Notes: a model not told the origin generated them from the letters alone. A DNA stretch of 7,281 bases from Candidatus Kapaibacterium sp. (GCA_027858275.1 JAQIDA010000275.1:1-7281); one strand, 5' to 3'. Positions 1-5,807 are shown, counted from the stretch's first letter. Translations and numbers: made by a program.

Positions 1-1
1 A

Positions 2-619
2 AAGACGACTACCTTCGACATGATAACCGGTATGGTCAAGCCTAACGAAGGAATTGTTCGTATTGATTCAAAAGATATTACGCCTAAGCCTATGTATAAA
101 AGATCAAGACTCGGCATCAGTTATTTGCCTCAGGAGGCATCTATTTTCAGAAAAATGTCAGTCGAAAAAAACATAATGGCAATTCTGCAATTACAAAAGA
201 TGGGCAGAAAAGCTCGAAAAGAACGTATGGAAGAACTTCTGGAAAACTTCAATATCACGCATATTCGCAAAAGTAAAGGTTTTATGCTTTCCGGCGGCGA
301 ACGCAGAAGATGTGAAATCGCCAGAACATTGGCTTCCAATCCTAAATTCATCCTACTGGATGAGCCGTTTGCGGGAATTGATCCGATTGCAGTTGAAGAT
401 ATCATGCGAATGGTATTTAAATTAAAAGATCAGGGAATTGGCGTGTTAATTACCGATCACAATGTACACGAGACTCTTTCGATAACAGACCGAGCATACA
501 TTCTGATTGACGGCAGCATCTTCATTTCAGGCTCGGCGGAAAAGATTGCTGCCGACAAAGAAGTAAGAAAAACTTATCTGGGAGAGAATTTCAAATTTGA
601 AAGATATGATAATATATAA
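2..619 (+). CDS. lptB: LPS export ABC transporter ATP-binding protein LptB (5' truncated by window edge)
   Basis: LptB is the cytoplasmic ATPase that works with LptF/LptG to pull lipopolysaccharide from the inner membrane and drive it along the Lpt bridge to the cell surface. The frame is open from base 2 and begins KTTTFDMITG, the end of a Walker A loop (GKTT), so about 35 N-terminal residues lie outside the window; the ATG at 20 is an internal Met, not the start. Visible motifs in order are the Q-loop YLPQEASIFRK (Gln codon 131-133), the signature LSGGERRR (from 287), Walker B FILLDEPFAG (Asp-Glu at 359-364) and the H-loop ITDHNV (His codon 458-460). The signature/Walker B stretch and the ending YLGENFKF are close to the LptB consensus (YLGEDF), which separates it from LivF/LivG-type ATPases. 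It ends in TAA at 617-619. A gap of 130 bp follows before cheB, with no clear terminator, so co-transcription cannot be judged. The identification is firm; only the start is missing. Confidence -1.
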   Translation, partial: KTTTFDMITGMVKPNEGIVRIDSKDITPKPMYKRSRLGISYLPQEASIFRKMSVEKNIMAILQLQKMGRKARKERMEELLENFNITHIRKSKGFMLSGGERRRCEIARTLASNPKFILLDEPFAGIDPIAVEDIMRMVFKLKDQGIGVLITDHNVHETLSITDRAYILIDGSIFISGSAEKIAADKEVRKTYLGENFKFERYDNI

Positions 620-749
620 ATTTTCTGAAAAGAATGCTTAGAGTTTAATCTGACGATCTGTTAAAATAAATTAATAGTTAAAATATATCTTTATCAGACT
701 CGACCTGTTTATAAGAAATTATGAATCACTAAAACAATACAACGAAGAT

Positions 750-1799
750 ATGCAAGATAAAATAAAAGTAATAATTATTGAGGATTCCAATTCTATCCGA
801 GATATTTTGGTTCAAGGCTTAAAAACAGATCCTGAGTTTGAAGTTCTCGGAGCAACTCCTGATGTCTATTCCGGCAGAGAGATGGTTGTCAAGACTAAGC
901 CCGATGTTCTCTTGCTCGGCATTGAGATGCCAAAAATGGACGGGGTTGAATTCCTGAGACGCTTTATACCTCAGTTCAATATTCCGGTTGTTGTCATAAG
1001 TTCTATGACTCAAAAAGGAAAACTTATTACAATGCAGGCTTTAGACGCAGGAGCTGTAGATTTTGTGCCAAGGCATACAACCAATATTGCTCGTAATTTA
1101 GAGCAAATAATGAATGAAATCAGTACAAAACTAAAAACAGCAAGCACAGCAAATCTGTCGTCTATCGGGAAGCCAACGATTTCCGTGAGACAGCTAAAAG
1201 TCCTTTCCGGTTTGGATTTAAGCCAATATTCCGATAAAGTAATCGCGATTGGTGCTTCAACCGGCGGAACGGAAGCTCTGAAAAAAGTTATAACTCATCT
1301 TCCTGTTGATTGTCCGTGTATTTTGGTTGTACAACACATGCCTGCAGGCTTCACAAAAACGTTTGCAGACAGGTTGAATGAAATGTCCAAAGTTCAGGTT
1401 AAAGAAGCTGAATCGGGTGACAGAATAATTGCGGGAAGAGTACTTATCGCTCCCGGAGACTATCACATGAAAGTAAGCAGCACAAACGGAGTTCTTGAAG
1501 TCAATTGTGAGACCGGCGAGAGAGTCAACGGTCATCGACCGTCAATCGATGTTATGATGTTTTCAGTAGCTGAACATATTGGAGACAAGGCCTATGGAAT
1601 GATATTAACAGGAGTCGGAACGGACGGCGCCCAAGGATTGAAAGCCATGAAAACCGCAGGGGCAAAAACTCTTGCTCAAGATGAAAAGTCAAGTGTTATT
1701 TTCGACCTTCCTAAATATGCTTCTGAAATTGAGGCAGTAGATCGTCAATGTAATATTGATACAATGGCTGAAGAACTGATTCATATTATTACAGAATAA
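750..1799 (+). CDS. cheB: Chemotaxis protein-glutamate methylesterase/glutamine deamidase CheB with degenerate receiver domain
   Basis: CheB removes methyl groups from glutamates of chemoreceptors (and deamidates glutamines), giving adaptation. The 349-aa length is usual for the family. Residues ~1-120 are a response-regulator receiver, ~120-160 a linker, and ~163-349 the methylesterase domain. The catalytic triad is present: Ser170 in GASTGG, His196 in VVQHMP, Asp292 in LTGVGTDGA. The receiver is abnormal. The acidic pair Glu11-Asp12 and Ser84/Ser85 are kept, but the phospho-acceptor position in LLLGIEMPKMDG is Gly57 (GGC, 918-920) instead of Asp, and the conserved Lys-Pro after DFV is Arg108-His109. 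It therefore should not accept phosphate from CheA in the usual way. In the family, the unphosphorylated receiver inhibits the esterase, so activity here may be locked low, constitutive, or controlled by binding; that is inference. No cheA, cheR or receptor gene is adjacent. The start ATG at 750 has only a weak purine-rich lead (CGAAGAT), and no better in-frame start is seen. Confidence -1.
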   Translation: MQDKIKVIIIEDSNSIRDILVQGLKTDPEFEVLGATPDVYSGREMVVKTKPDVLLLGIEMPKMDGVEFLRRFIPQFNIPVVVISSMTQKGKLITMQALDAGAVDFVPRHTTNIARNLEQIMNEISTKLKTASTANLSSIGKPTISVRQLKVLSGLDLSQYSDKVIAIGASTGGTEALKKVITHLPVDCPCILVVQHMPAGFTKTFADRLNEMSKVQVKEAESGDRIIAGRVLIAPGDYHMKVSSTNGVLEVNCETGERVNGHRPSIDVMMFSVAEHIGDKAYGMILTGVGTDGAQGLKAMKTAGAKTLAQDEKSSVIFDLPKYASEIEAVDRQCNIDTMAEELIHIITE

Positions 1800-1817
1800 G
1801 AGACTGTATAATAAACT

Positions 1818-1910
1818 CTATCCAGACAGCTGCTCTAATTGCTTCATTAGCTGATAGTATTCCTGCTGACGCATATTTGATTGATAACGGCGATGTCTAT
1901 CGTACTTTTC
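1818..1910 (-). pseudogene. Out-of-frame, coding-like C-terminal tail of the DedA gene (apparent single-base frameshift)
   Basis: Directly after the dedA TGA stop, the neighbouring minus-strand frame stays open for 30 codons to a TAG at 1818-1820. It reads as a plausible polar, helix-forming protein tail: it starts EKYDRHRRYQSN and ends QLMKQLEQLSG. The same frame is open back to 1934, across an A5 run (1921-1928 region, GGTAAAAAGC). Removing one A there would join DedA smoothly into KNGKSKQSEKYDR and give a protein of about 242 aa. Possible readings are a real frameshift mutation, a homopolymer error in the assembly, +1 recoding at GTC-TGA, or chance. No separate start with a ribosome-binding site is visible, so an independent gene is unlikely. 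The evidence is composition and frame continuity only. Confidence -1.
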
Positions 1911-2550
1911 AGACTGTTTGCTTTTTACCGTTTTTCATCACAATATATACTATATATATAACTGTAATGCCGATCATCGACGGGAACACAATAAATCCAA
2001 AGTCTTTAATGTACTGTTCGGCAATTCTCCAATTTGAACCAAGTAATTTCCCGCCATATATTAATATCGCATTCCAAATTAAAGCTCCGAGAAAAGCAGA
2101 CAAAATTGTTTTGAATTGATTCATTTCAGACATTCCCGCCAAAAATGATATCACTCCTCTTGTCCCTGACAAAAACCTATTGTTCAGAATTAAAAAGTAA
2201 CCGTATTTCGAAAGCCATCTATTTGGTCTTATCAATGATTGTTCTGTTATAAAGTTGCATTTGTGAGAGTTAATGACTCTGCGTCCATATCTCCTGCCGA
2301 ACCAAAACATCAAAACAAACCCTAGTGTTGATCCAAGTGTAGTAGCTAACAACAATTCTGCGAAACCAACATTCCCAATAGCAACAAGAGATCCTGCAAA
2401 CACAATAAGTACATCACAAGGAGACGGAGGGAAAATGTTTTCGAGGAAAGTGATCCCGACTGAGAATACTAATATCCAAATCCATGGCATTTCAGACATA
2501 AGAGTTACTATTGATTCAATAGAAACAAGGTCATTAAAAAACTCAAACAT
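1909..2550 (-). CDS. DedA-family (SNARE-associated/VTT domain) inner-membrane protein
   Basis: DedA/VTT proteins are inner-membrane proteins of the lipid-scramblase/flippase type; members are implicated in undecaprenyl-phosphate or phospholipid recycling and in envelope stress and pH tolerance. The 213-aa product is strongly hydrophobic, with membrane segments near 24-36, 47-62, 64-84, 133-141 (re-entrant), 148-171 and 186-204. Family marks are FLENIFPPSPCDV (35-47; the acidic residue after the PPxP turn is Asp46 where Glu is common), RFLSGTRGVISFLAGM (125-140, with the paired arginines Arg125 and Arg131), and the glycine-rich GALIWNAILIYGGKLLG (155-171). ATG at 2550 is taken as the start, with only a weak upstream purine run. 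It is the last gene of the minus-strand cluster, 29 bp after the GmhB-like gene, so it is probably co-transcribed. The TGA stop comes right after two short A runs and is followed by an out-of-frame coding-like tail, so the true C-terminus may be longer. Substrate is unknown. Confidence -1.
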   Translation of the reverse strand: MFEFFNDLVSIESIVTLMSEMPWIWILVFSVGITFLENIFPPSPCDVLIVFAGSLVAIGNVGFAELLLATTLGSTLGFVLMFWFGRRYGRRVINSHKCNFITEQSLIRPNRWLSKYGYFLILNNRFLSGTRGVISFLAGMSEMNQFKTILSAFLGALIWNAILIYGGKLLGSNWRIAEQYIKDFGFIVFPSMIGITVIYIVYIVMKNGKKQTV

Positions 2551-2579
2551 TTAATGCTATCTCAATTAAAGATCAACAA

Positions 2580-3131
2580 TTAGATAAATTTTTCTTTTTT
2601 GAAATATTCCGTTAAATCTAACAAATTCCCAAATATATGATCGGTGTCAGAAGTATCATCAGCGGCAAATTCTCCGACAAGAGCAGTATTCAAGCCGGCC
2701 CTCTTCCCTGCAGTCGCGTCTTTGACACTGTCGCCGACCATCCAAGAAACATCTTTATCAATATTAAAATCTTCTATTGCTTCTGTCAACATTCCGGGAT
2801 TTGGCTTTCTGCGCATACTTCCTGAATCAGCAAGGTCAGGACAGTAATAAACTTTATCAAAATTGAATCCGGTTTTTTCTTTTAGTTCTTCCTGCATTTT
2901 ATCACTGAGATCCAAAAATTCTTTGTCGGTCATTATACCTTTGCCTATACCCTGTTGATTGGTCACGAGCACCGATCTATAACCGGCATTCATCAATTTT
3001 TTGAAACATATCAAAAAATCCGGTAAAAAGAGAAATTGGTCAAAAGTTATAACATATTCTGAAACTATCCTCATATTCACAACGCCGTCTCTGTCAAAAC
3101 AGATATATTTGCGTTTTCCCGTGCTATTCAT
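2580..3131 (-). CDS. HAD-IIIA phosphatase, GmhB-like (heptose 1,7-bisphosphate 7-phosphatase family)
   Basis: The 183-aa protein has all four HAD motifs: FDRDGVVN (nucleophile Asp13, acid/base Asp15), VTNQQGIGKG (Thr57), Lys109 in RRKPNPGM, and MVGDSVKD (Asp134, Asp138). The order, the TNQ-GI-G loop and the YYCP...RKPNPGM stretch match the HAD-IIIA branch that holds GmhB and the HisB phosphatase domain. GmhB removes the C7 phosphate of heptose bisphosphate on the way to ADP- or GDP-heptose for LPS and other surface glycans. Length is close to GmhB (about 190). One departure: GmhB usually has a zinc loop of pattern C-x-H...C-x-C just before RKP; here only Cys97 survives, with Asp99, Ser105 and Arg107 at the other three positions and a short loop. 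The substrate may thus differ from heptose bisphosphate. It lies 35 bp after the glycosyltransferase and 29 bp before dedA, supporting a surface-sugar role. ATG at 3131 follows the purine run AAGAAG. Confidence -1.
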   Translation of the reverse strand: MNSTGKRKYICFDRDGVVNMRIVSEYVITFDQFLFLPDFLICFKKLMNAGYRSVLVTNQQGIGKGIMTDKEFLDLSDKMQEELKEKTGFNFDKVYYCPDLADSGSMRRKPNPGMLTEAIEDFNIDKDVSWMVGDSVKDATAGKRAGLNTALVGEFAADDTSDTDHIFGNLLDLTEYFKKEKFI

Positions 3132-3166
3132 CTTCTTAGTCCGTACTTATTTGTTCTAATTATTTA

Positions 3167-4150
3167 TTATAAGCTCATCAATTCTTCAATTATTTTATCC
3201 GTTTCCTCATACACAGCTTCCCATGAATGAGTATCTACAATAAGTTTTCGCGCGTTTTTCGATATTTCCGAAGCGAGTTCGTCATTTTGCAATAGTTCAA
3301 TTGTATGCCGCGCGAGCTCTTCGGAATTTCTGCCGACCAGCACGTTCTTACCGTGCTCAGCTTTTATGCCTTGAATCCCTGTAGGGGTTGTCACAACGGG
3401 ACATCCGCAAGCCATAGCTTCAAGCAATTTGTTTTGAATCCCTGAACCGCCGTTATGAGGGTGCAAAAACACTCTTGCTTTTTGGAGATATGGAATCATC
3501 TCCGGAACATCTGCATGAAGCTTGATTTTGTCGACCGACATTGCAATAACTGAACTCGTGGGATCAGCACCAACTAAATTCATAATTGCTTCAGGTCTTG
3601 ACTTATGAACAATCGGCAGAATATTTTTAACAATGTCTTTTACCATAAGTTCGTTTGCCCAAACATCAAATTTTCCTGCAAATAAGATCCCGTCTCGTTT
3701 GACACTGTCATTAGGTTTAAACAGACTTATATCAGTTCCGTTAGTCAACAATCTGTAACAAGCTTTAGAGTTTTGCTTTTGCATCTCTGCAATATCATGC
3801 TCCGTAACAAGAGTTGTTATATCAAACTTATCAACAATCTTTGGCTCATATTTTTTCAATCGACGATATTCCCAGCCTCGGATCATCTTTTGTTTTATGC
3901 TCGAGCTGGTTTCGAATGAACGTTTTTGATATAGAGTTCGACAATCTTCCGCCATCAATATTTTCTTGATCGGAAGATTTTTCAAGTATTCAGCTGTTCG
4001 CATAAAGAATGAAAAAGCAAGGTCATAGTCCCTGTCAGCAACTAATTCACGAACTACTTTGTCATAAGCCGGCTGTGTGTAAAATCCGATTTCCAAAGGT
4101 TTGTTGATATTGAAAACCGCAGTTCTTAACCCTGCAGTTAACGGTTTCAA
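3167..4150 (-). CDS. C-terminal fragment of split glycosyltransferase (donor-binding domain)
   Basis: This is the larger piece downstream of the amber codon, 327 aa if started at TTG 4150, 12 bp past the TAG. No Shine-Dalgarno-like run precedes that TTG (the lead is TTTTCAGTTCCC), so efficient independent initiation is doubtful. It holds the end of the acceptor domain and the whole donor domain: LLTNGTDISLFKP, then ILFAGKFDVWANE and LVGADP, then GSGIQNKLLEAMACGCPVV. The block GIQNK-LEAMA with the following PVVTTP-GIQGI is the part most typical of family-4 sugar transferases. Coding appears undamaged all the way to TAA at 3167-3169 (followed at once by a second TAA), which argues that any loss of function is recent. 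Confidence -1.
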   Translation of the reverse strand: MKPLTAGLRTAVFNINKPLEIGFYTQPAYDKVVRELVADRDYDLAFSFFMRTAEYLKNLPIKKILMAEDCRTLYQKRSFETSSSIKQKMIRGWEYRRLKKYEPKIVDKFDITTLVTEHDIAEMQKQNSKACYRLLTNGTDISLFKPNDSVKRDGILFAGKFDVWANELMVKDIVKNILPIVHKSRPEAIMNLVGADPTSSVIAMSVDKIKLHADVPEMIPYLQKARVFLHPHNGGSGIQNKLLEAMACGCPVVTTPTGIQGIKAEHGKNVLVGRNSEELARHTIELLQNDELASEISKNARKLIVDTHSWEAVYEETDKIIEELMSL

Positions 4151-4162
4151 GGGAACTGAAAA

Positions 4163-4378
4163 CTATTCTACACCGAGTTTTTCAACTTCACGTTTGTATT
4201 CATCAGGAGGATTCCCGCCGTGATAAAAAGAAACGAGTGTAACGTCATGTTTCGCCGCAAGATGCTTCAAAATATTATATGGTTTTAATCTGTCGCCGCC
4301 GATAACAGGATAAATGTATCTCGGAGTAAGAAACAGGATTTTCAATCTTTTGCTCTCTGACTTTTGGCTCTTAGACAA
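4163..4378 (-). CDS. N-terminal fragment of split glycosyltransferase
   Basis: This 71-aa piece runs from a TTG start (4378) to the TAG at 4163-4165. It contains the first beta strand and glycine loop of a GT-B acceptor domain: LKILFLTPRYIYP then VIGGDRLKPYNILKHLA and HDVTLVSFYHGG. On its own it cannot form a transferase. The start is uncertain. A later TTG at codon 12 (just before KILFL) is possible, and the frame remains open upstream to 4459 without any ATG. Family members usually start only a few residues before KILFL, so a TTG start near 4378 is reasonable. Confidence -1.
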   Translation of the reverse strand: MSKSQKSESKRLKILFLTPRYIYPVIGGDRLKPYNILKHLAAKHDVTLVSFYHGGNPPDEYKREVEKLGVE

Positions 4379-4560
4379 ATTATTCTCGTAACTATGTTTA
4401 CAGTTTTGATAATTAGTCCGATATTTTCGGATTTCTAATTCAACAGAATTATCGACGGATTAAAACAAATAATTGTGTCGTTAATTCGAAGAAAATACGC
4501 TCTTCTACTATCAATTTATGCAATATTCTTTCAAATTTTGCTTTTTAACGAAAATAAACA

Positions 4561-4590
4561 TTGATATTATGATTATACTTTATTACTTTG
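4561..4590 (+). promoter_or_regulatory. Candidate promoter for the T9SS-type exported protein
   Basis: TTGATA at 4561-4566 lies 17 bp before TACTTT (4584-4589). The same stretch reads as TTG, 19 bp, TTACTTTG, one mismatch from the Bacteroidota -33/-7 pattern TTG-N(17-23)-TAnnTTTG. It would give a 5' leader of about 110 nt before the ATG at 4706. The call is by eye in very AT-rich DNA, so chance matches are easy. Confidence -1.
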
Positions 4591-4695
4591 TGTATCGATT
4601 GAGAAATAAAGAACATCTATTTGCCCAACGCAAACAACCGGGCTGTCTCGGGAGCAACGACATGTTTGAAAACACAGGTTTAATTAAATACAATT

Positions 4696-4700
4696 AGGAG
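4696..4700 (+). promoter_or_regulatory. Ribosome-binding site AGGAG of the T9SS-type protein
   Basis: AGGAG sits 5 bases before the ATG at 4706. It is the clearest Shine-Dalgarno sequence in the window, where most genes have only weak purine runs, and it fixes the start together with the signal peptide that follows directly. Confidence -1.
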
Positions 4701-4705
4701 TCAGC

Positions 4706-5638
4706 ATGAAAAAATCTATTACAAATTTTATGATTTTATTTATCAGTTTAACATTCAATTCTTACGCACAAGAACTGGAGTTTATTCCGTCATTAGCAGA
4801 TGAGGGTCTTGTTGACATTGCATTGCAATTCCCTGAGGATTTTACAAATCCCGAGTTAATGTTGCTCGGAACAGTCAAATTTAATTATATTCATGAGACT
4901 CTCGGAGAAATACCGATTGCATTAGATGTCGAGACAGGCAAATCCAATGTATGGTTCTATATGTTTAGATCAGGAGATGATCATGAAAACGTTAAAGCAT
5001 GGGCTTATGCAAAAGCCAGTTACGCCGGGAATGAAGCAAGTCAGAACTTTCCTATAGAGGATGATATTTTGGAGTTACTTACGGGAAATCTCCCCTTTAC
5101 GCCGGAGGACATTATACCTGATGATTTTGAATGGATTAATTCTGATGTGATGGTTGCAGCTGTTATTGAGCACGAAACATACATCAACTTTATGACAGCC
5201 CATGAAGATGCGGATGTTATTTTAACAGCTCTTGCTAAAACTGATGATGCAAATATCGATACTGACAATCCCGTTTGGGGAGTTATTGCCGCCAACGACA
5301 GCGATACGCTCTTTCTGTATATCGACGCGGAAACAGGAGTTGTGATTGATCCCGGATCTTCAGTATATGAAAATAGTGATGAGGCTCAATACAAAATCAG
5401 GGTATATCCTAATCCGATAACTACGACAGCTTCTATTTTGATTCCTGAAGAAATCCTTAGTTCAGGTGCGGAATTAAAGTTGTTTGACTCATTCGGTCGT
5501 GAGGTTTCAGACTTTAAATATTCAAAAGTCAGCACAAATACAAGCCTCACAATTAATAATGTCGCCAACGGCACATATTTTTTAAATTATATTTACGGGG
5601 ACATAACACAGATTGTTCCAATAATTATTAACAAATAA
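4706..5638 (+). CDS. Exported protein with type IX secretion C-terminal sorting domain (type A-like)
   Basis: This 310-aa protein has a clear Sec signal peptide (MKKS, hydrophobic core 8-17, likely cleavage after Ala21 in NSYA-Q). Residues ~229-310 form a C-terminal domain of the T9SS sorting type: VYPNP at 233-237, a strand block with LKLFDSFGREV, then NVANGTYFLNYIYGD and a short basic end. Such domains carry a protein across the outer membrane by the Por/Gld machinery and are then removed. The middle (23-228) is acidic and not recognised as an enzyme. It has two similar-looking units, LDVETGKSNVWFYMFRSG (73-90) and PVWGVIAAND...LYIDAETGVVID (189-215), the latter resembling a PepSY-like fold by its Trp-plus-DAxTG pattern. 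The product is therefore probably a surface or secreted protein of unknown role. It appears to be a single-gene unit with its own strong RBS, followed by a weak hairpin before glyA. The sorting-domain call is fairly sure; the middle domain is inference. Confidence -1.
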   Translation: MKKSITNFMILFISLTFNSYAQELEFIPSLADEGLVDIALQFPEDFTNPELMLLGTVKFNYIHETLGEIPIALDVETGKSNVWFYMFRSGDDHENVKAWAYAKASYAGNEASQNFPIEDDILELLTGNLPFTPEDIIPDDFEWINSDVMVAAVIEHETYINFMTAHEDADVILTALAKTDDANIDTDNPVWGVIAANDSDTLFLYIDAETGVVIDPGSSVYENSDEAQYKIRVYPNPITTTASILIPEEILSSGAELKLFDSFGREVSDFKYSKVSTNTSLTINNVANGTYFLNYIYGDITQIVPIIINK

Positions 5639-5717
5639 TATTTCTGTTTTTTATTGATAAGTTTCGACTTTTTGATAAAAAATTGATATATTTATTTATT
5701 AAATTTGTGAAAAATTC

Positions 5718-5745
5718 GGACATGATCTTTTTGTCCTGTTTTTCA
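5718..5745 (+). terminator. Possible weak terminator after the T9SS-type protein gene
   Basis: GGACA (5718-5722) can pair with TGTCC (5732-5736) around a 9-base loop and is followed by TGTTTTTC; flanking A5 and T5 runs could extend the stem with an internal loop. It lies about 80 bp after the TAA at 5636-5638. The stem is short, so efficiency is doubtful. Confidence -1.
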
Positions 5746-5749
5746 GTGT

Positions 5750-5780
5750 TTGAACGTAATAAACAACTGCATTTTATAAT
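5750..5780 (+). promoter_or_regulatory. Candidate promoter of glyA
   Basis: TTGAAC (5750-5755) and a perfect TATAAT (5775-5780) are separated by 19 bp, slightly long for a housekeeping promoter. Transcription would start near 5787, giving a ~20-nt leader that includes AGGA (5794-5797) ahead of the ATG at 5808. Its position just past the possible terminator supports separate transcription of glyA. Confidence -1.
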
Positions 5781-5807
5781 AACTTTTGATACTAGGATTG
5801 GATAAAA

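Larger units (their letters stand above)
3167..4378 (-). pseudogene. GT4-like glycosyltransferase interrupted by an in-frame amber (TAG) codon
   Basis: One continuous reading frame on the minus strand would encode a 403-residue glycosyltransferase, but codon 72 is TAG (4165-4163). There is no shift of frame: 4378 and 4150 are in register, and homology-like sequence runs straight through (EKLGVE, stop, FSVPLKPLTAGLR). The N-terminal part has the family opening KILFLTPRYIYPVIGGDRLKPYNILKHLA; the C-terminal part has the donor-site region GIQNKLLEAMACG (313-325) and a second Rossmann fold. Together this resembles GT-B family 1/4 sugar transferases of about 400 aa, including the group linked to exopolysaccharide (EpsH/exosortase) loci. 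The frame has no ATG at its 5' end; it is open to 4459, and TTG at 4378 is the best available start. A single substitution would restore the gene. It may be a young pseudogene, a readthrough gene, or a base error. It would head the cluster with the GmhB-like gene and dedA. Confidence -1.
4379..4705. other. 327-bp divergent intergenic region
   Basis: This non-coding stretch lies between the leftward glycosyltransferase and the rightward T9SS-type protein and must hold promoters for both unless the leftward gene starts further upstream. It is very AT-rich except for one GC-richer patch at about 4623-4660. I see one plausible rightward promoter (4561-4590) and no convincing leftward one. No tRNA, repeat array or mobile-element end is visible. 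Confidence -1.

Noticed and set aside
620..749. Promoter or terminator between lptB and cheB
   Set aside because: The region is AT-rich with a TATAAG at 710-715, but there is no partner -35 at sensible spacing and no stem-loop with a T run.
1827..1855. Hairpin CTAAT-TGCTTC-ATTAG as a cheB terminator
   Set aside because: Only five AT-rich pairs and no T run on either side; it also lies in the coding-like tail frame of dedA.
1877..2119. An 80-codon plus-strand ORF whose frame is open from just past cheB, with a protein-like start (LIDNGDVYRTF)
   Set aside because: Most of it is antisense to the strongly supported DedA gene and its hydrophobic pattern mirrors DedA codons. It has no ATG or ribosome-binding site, and the minus-strand tail reading explains the rest better.
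2273..2554. A 93-codon plus-strand ORF opposite the start of dedA
   Set aside because: It is fully antisense to dedA, with no family resemblance and no ribosome-binding site; a shadow frame.
4163..4165. Genome-wide recoding of TAG as a sense codon
   Set aside because: Only one internal TAG is seen, and glyA ends at TAG at a normal family length just before a terminator. One locus is not enough to infer an altered code.
5683..5707. Perfect Bacteroidota -7 match TAAATTTG (5700-5707) with TTG at 5683-5685 as a glyA promoter
   Set aside because: The spacer would be 14 bp (or 25 bp to the next TTG), outside the usual range, and the hairpin at 5718-5736 would follow at once. The TTGAAC/TATAAT pair downstream fits better.
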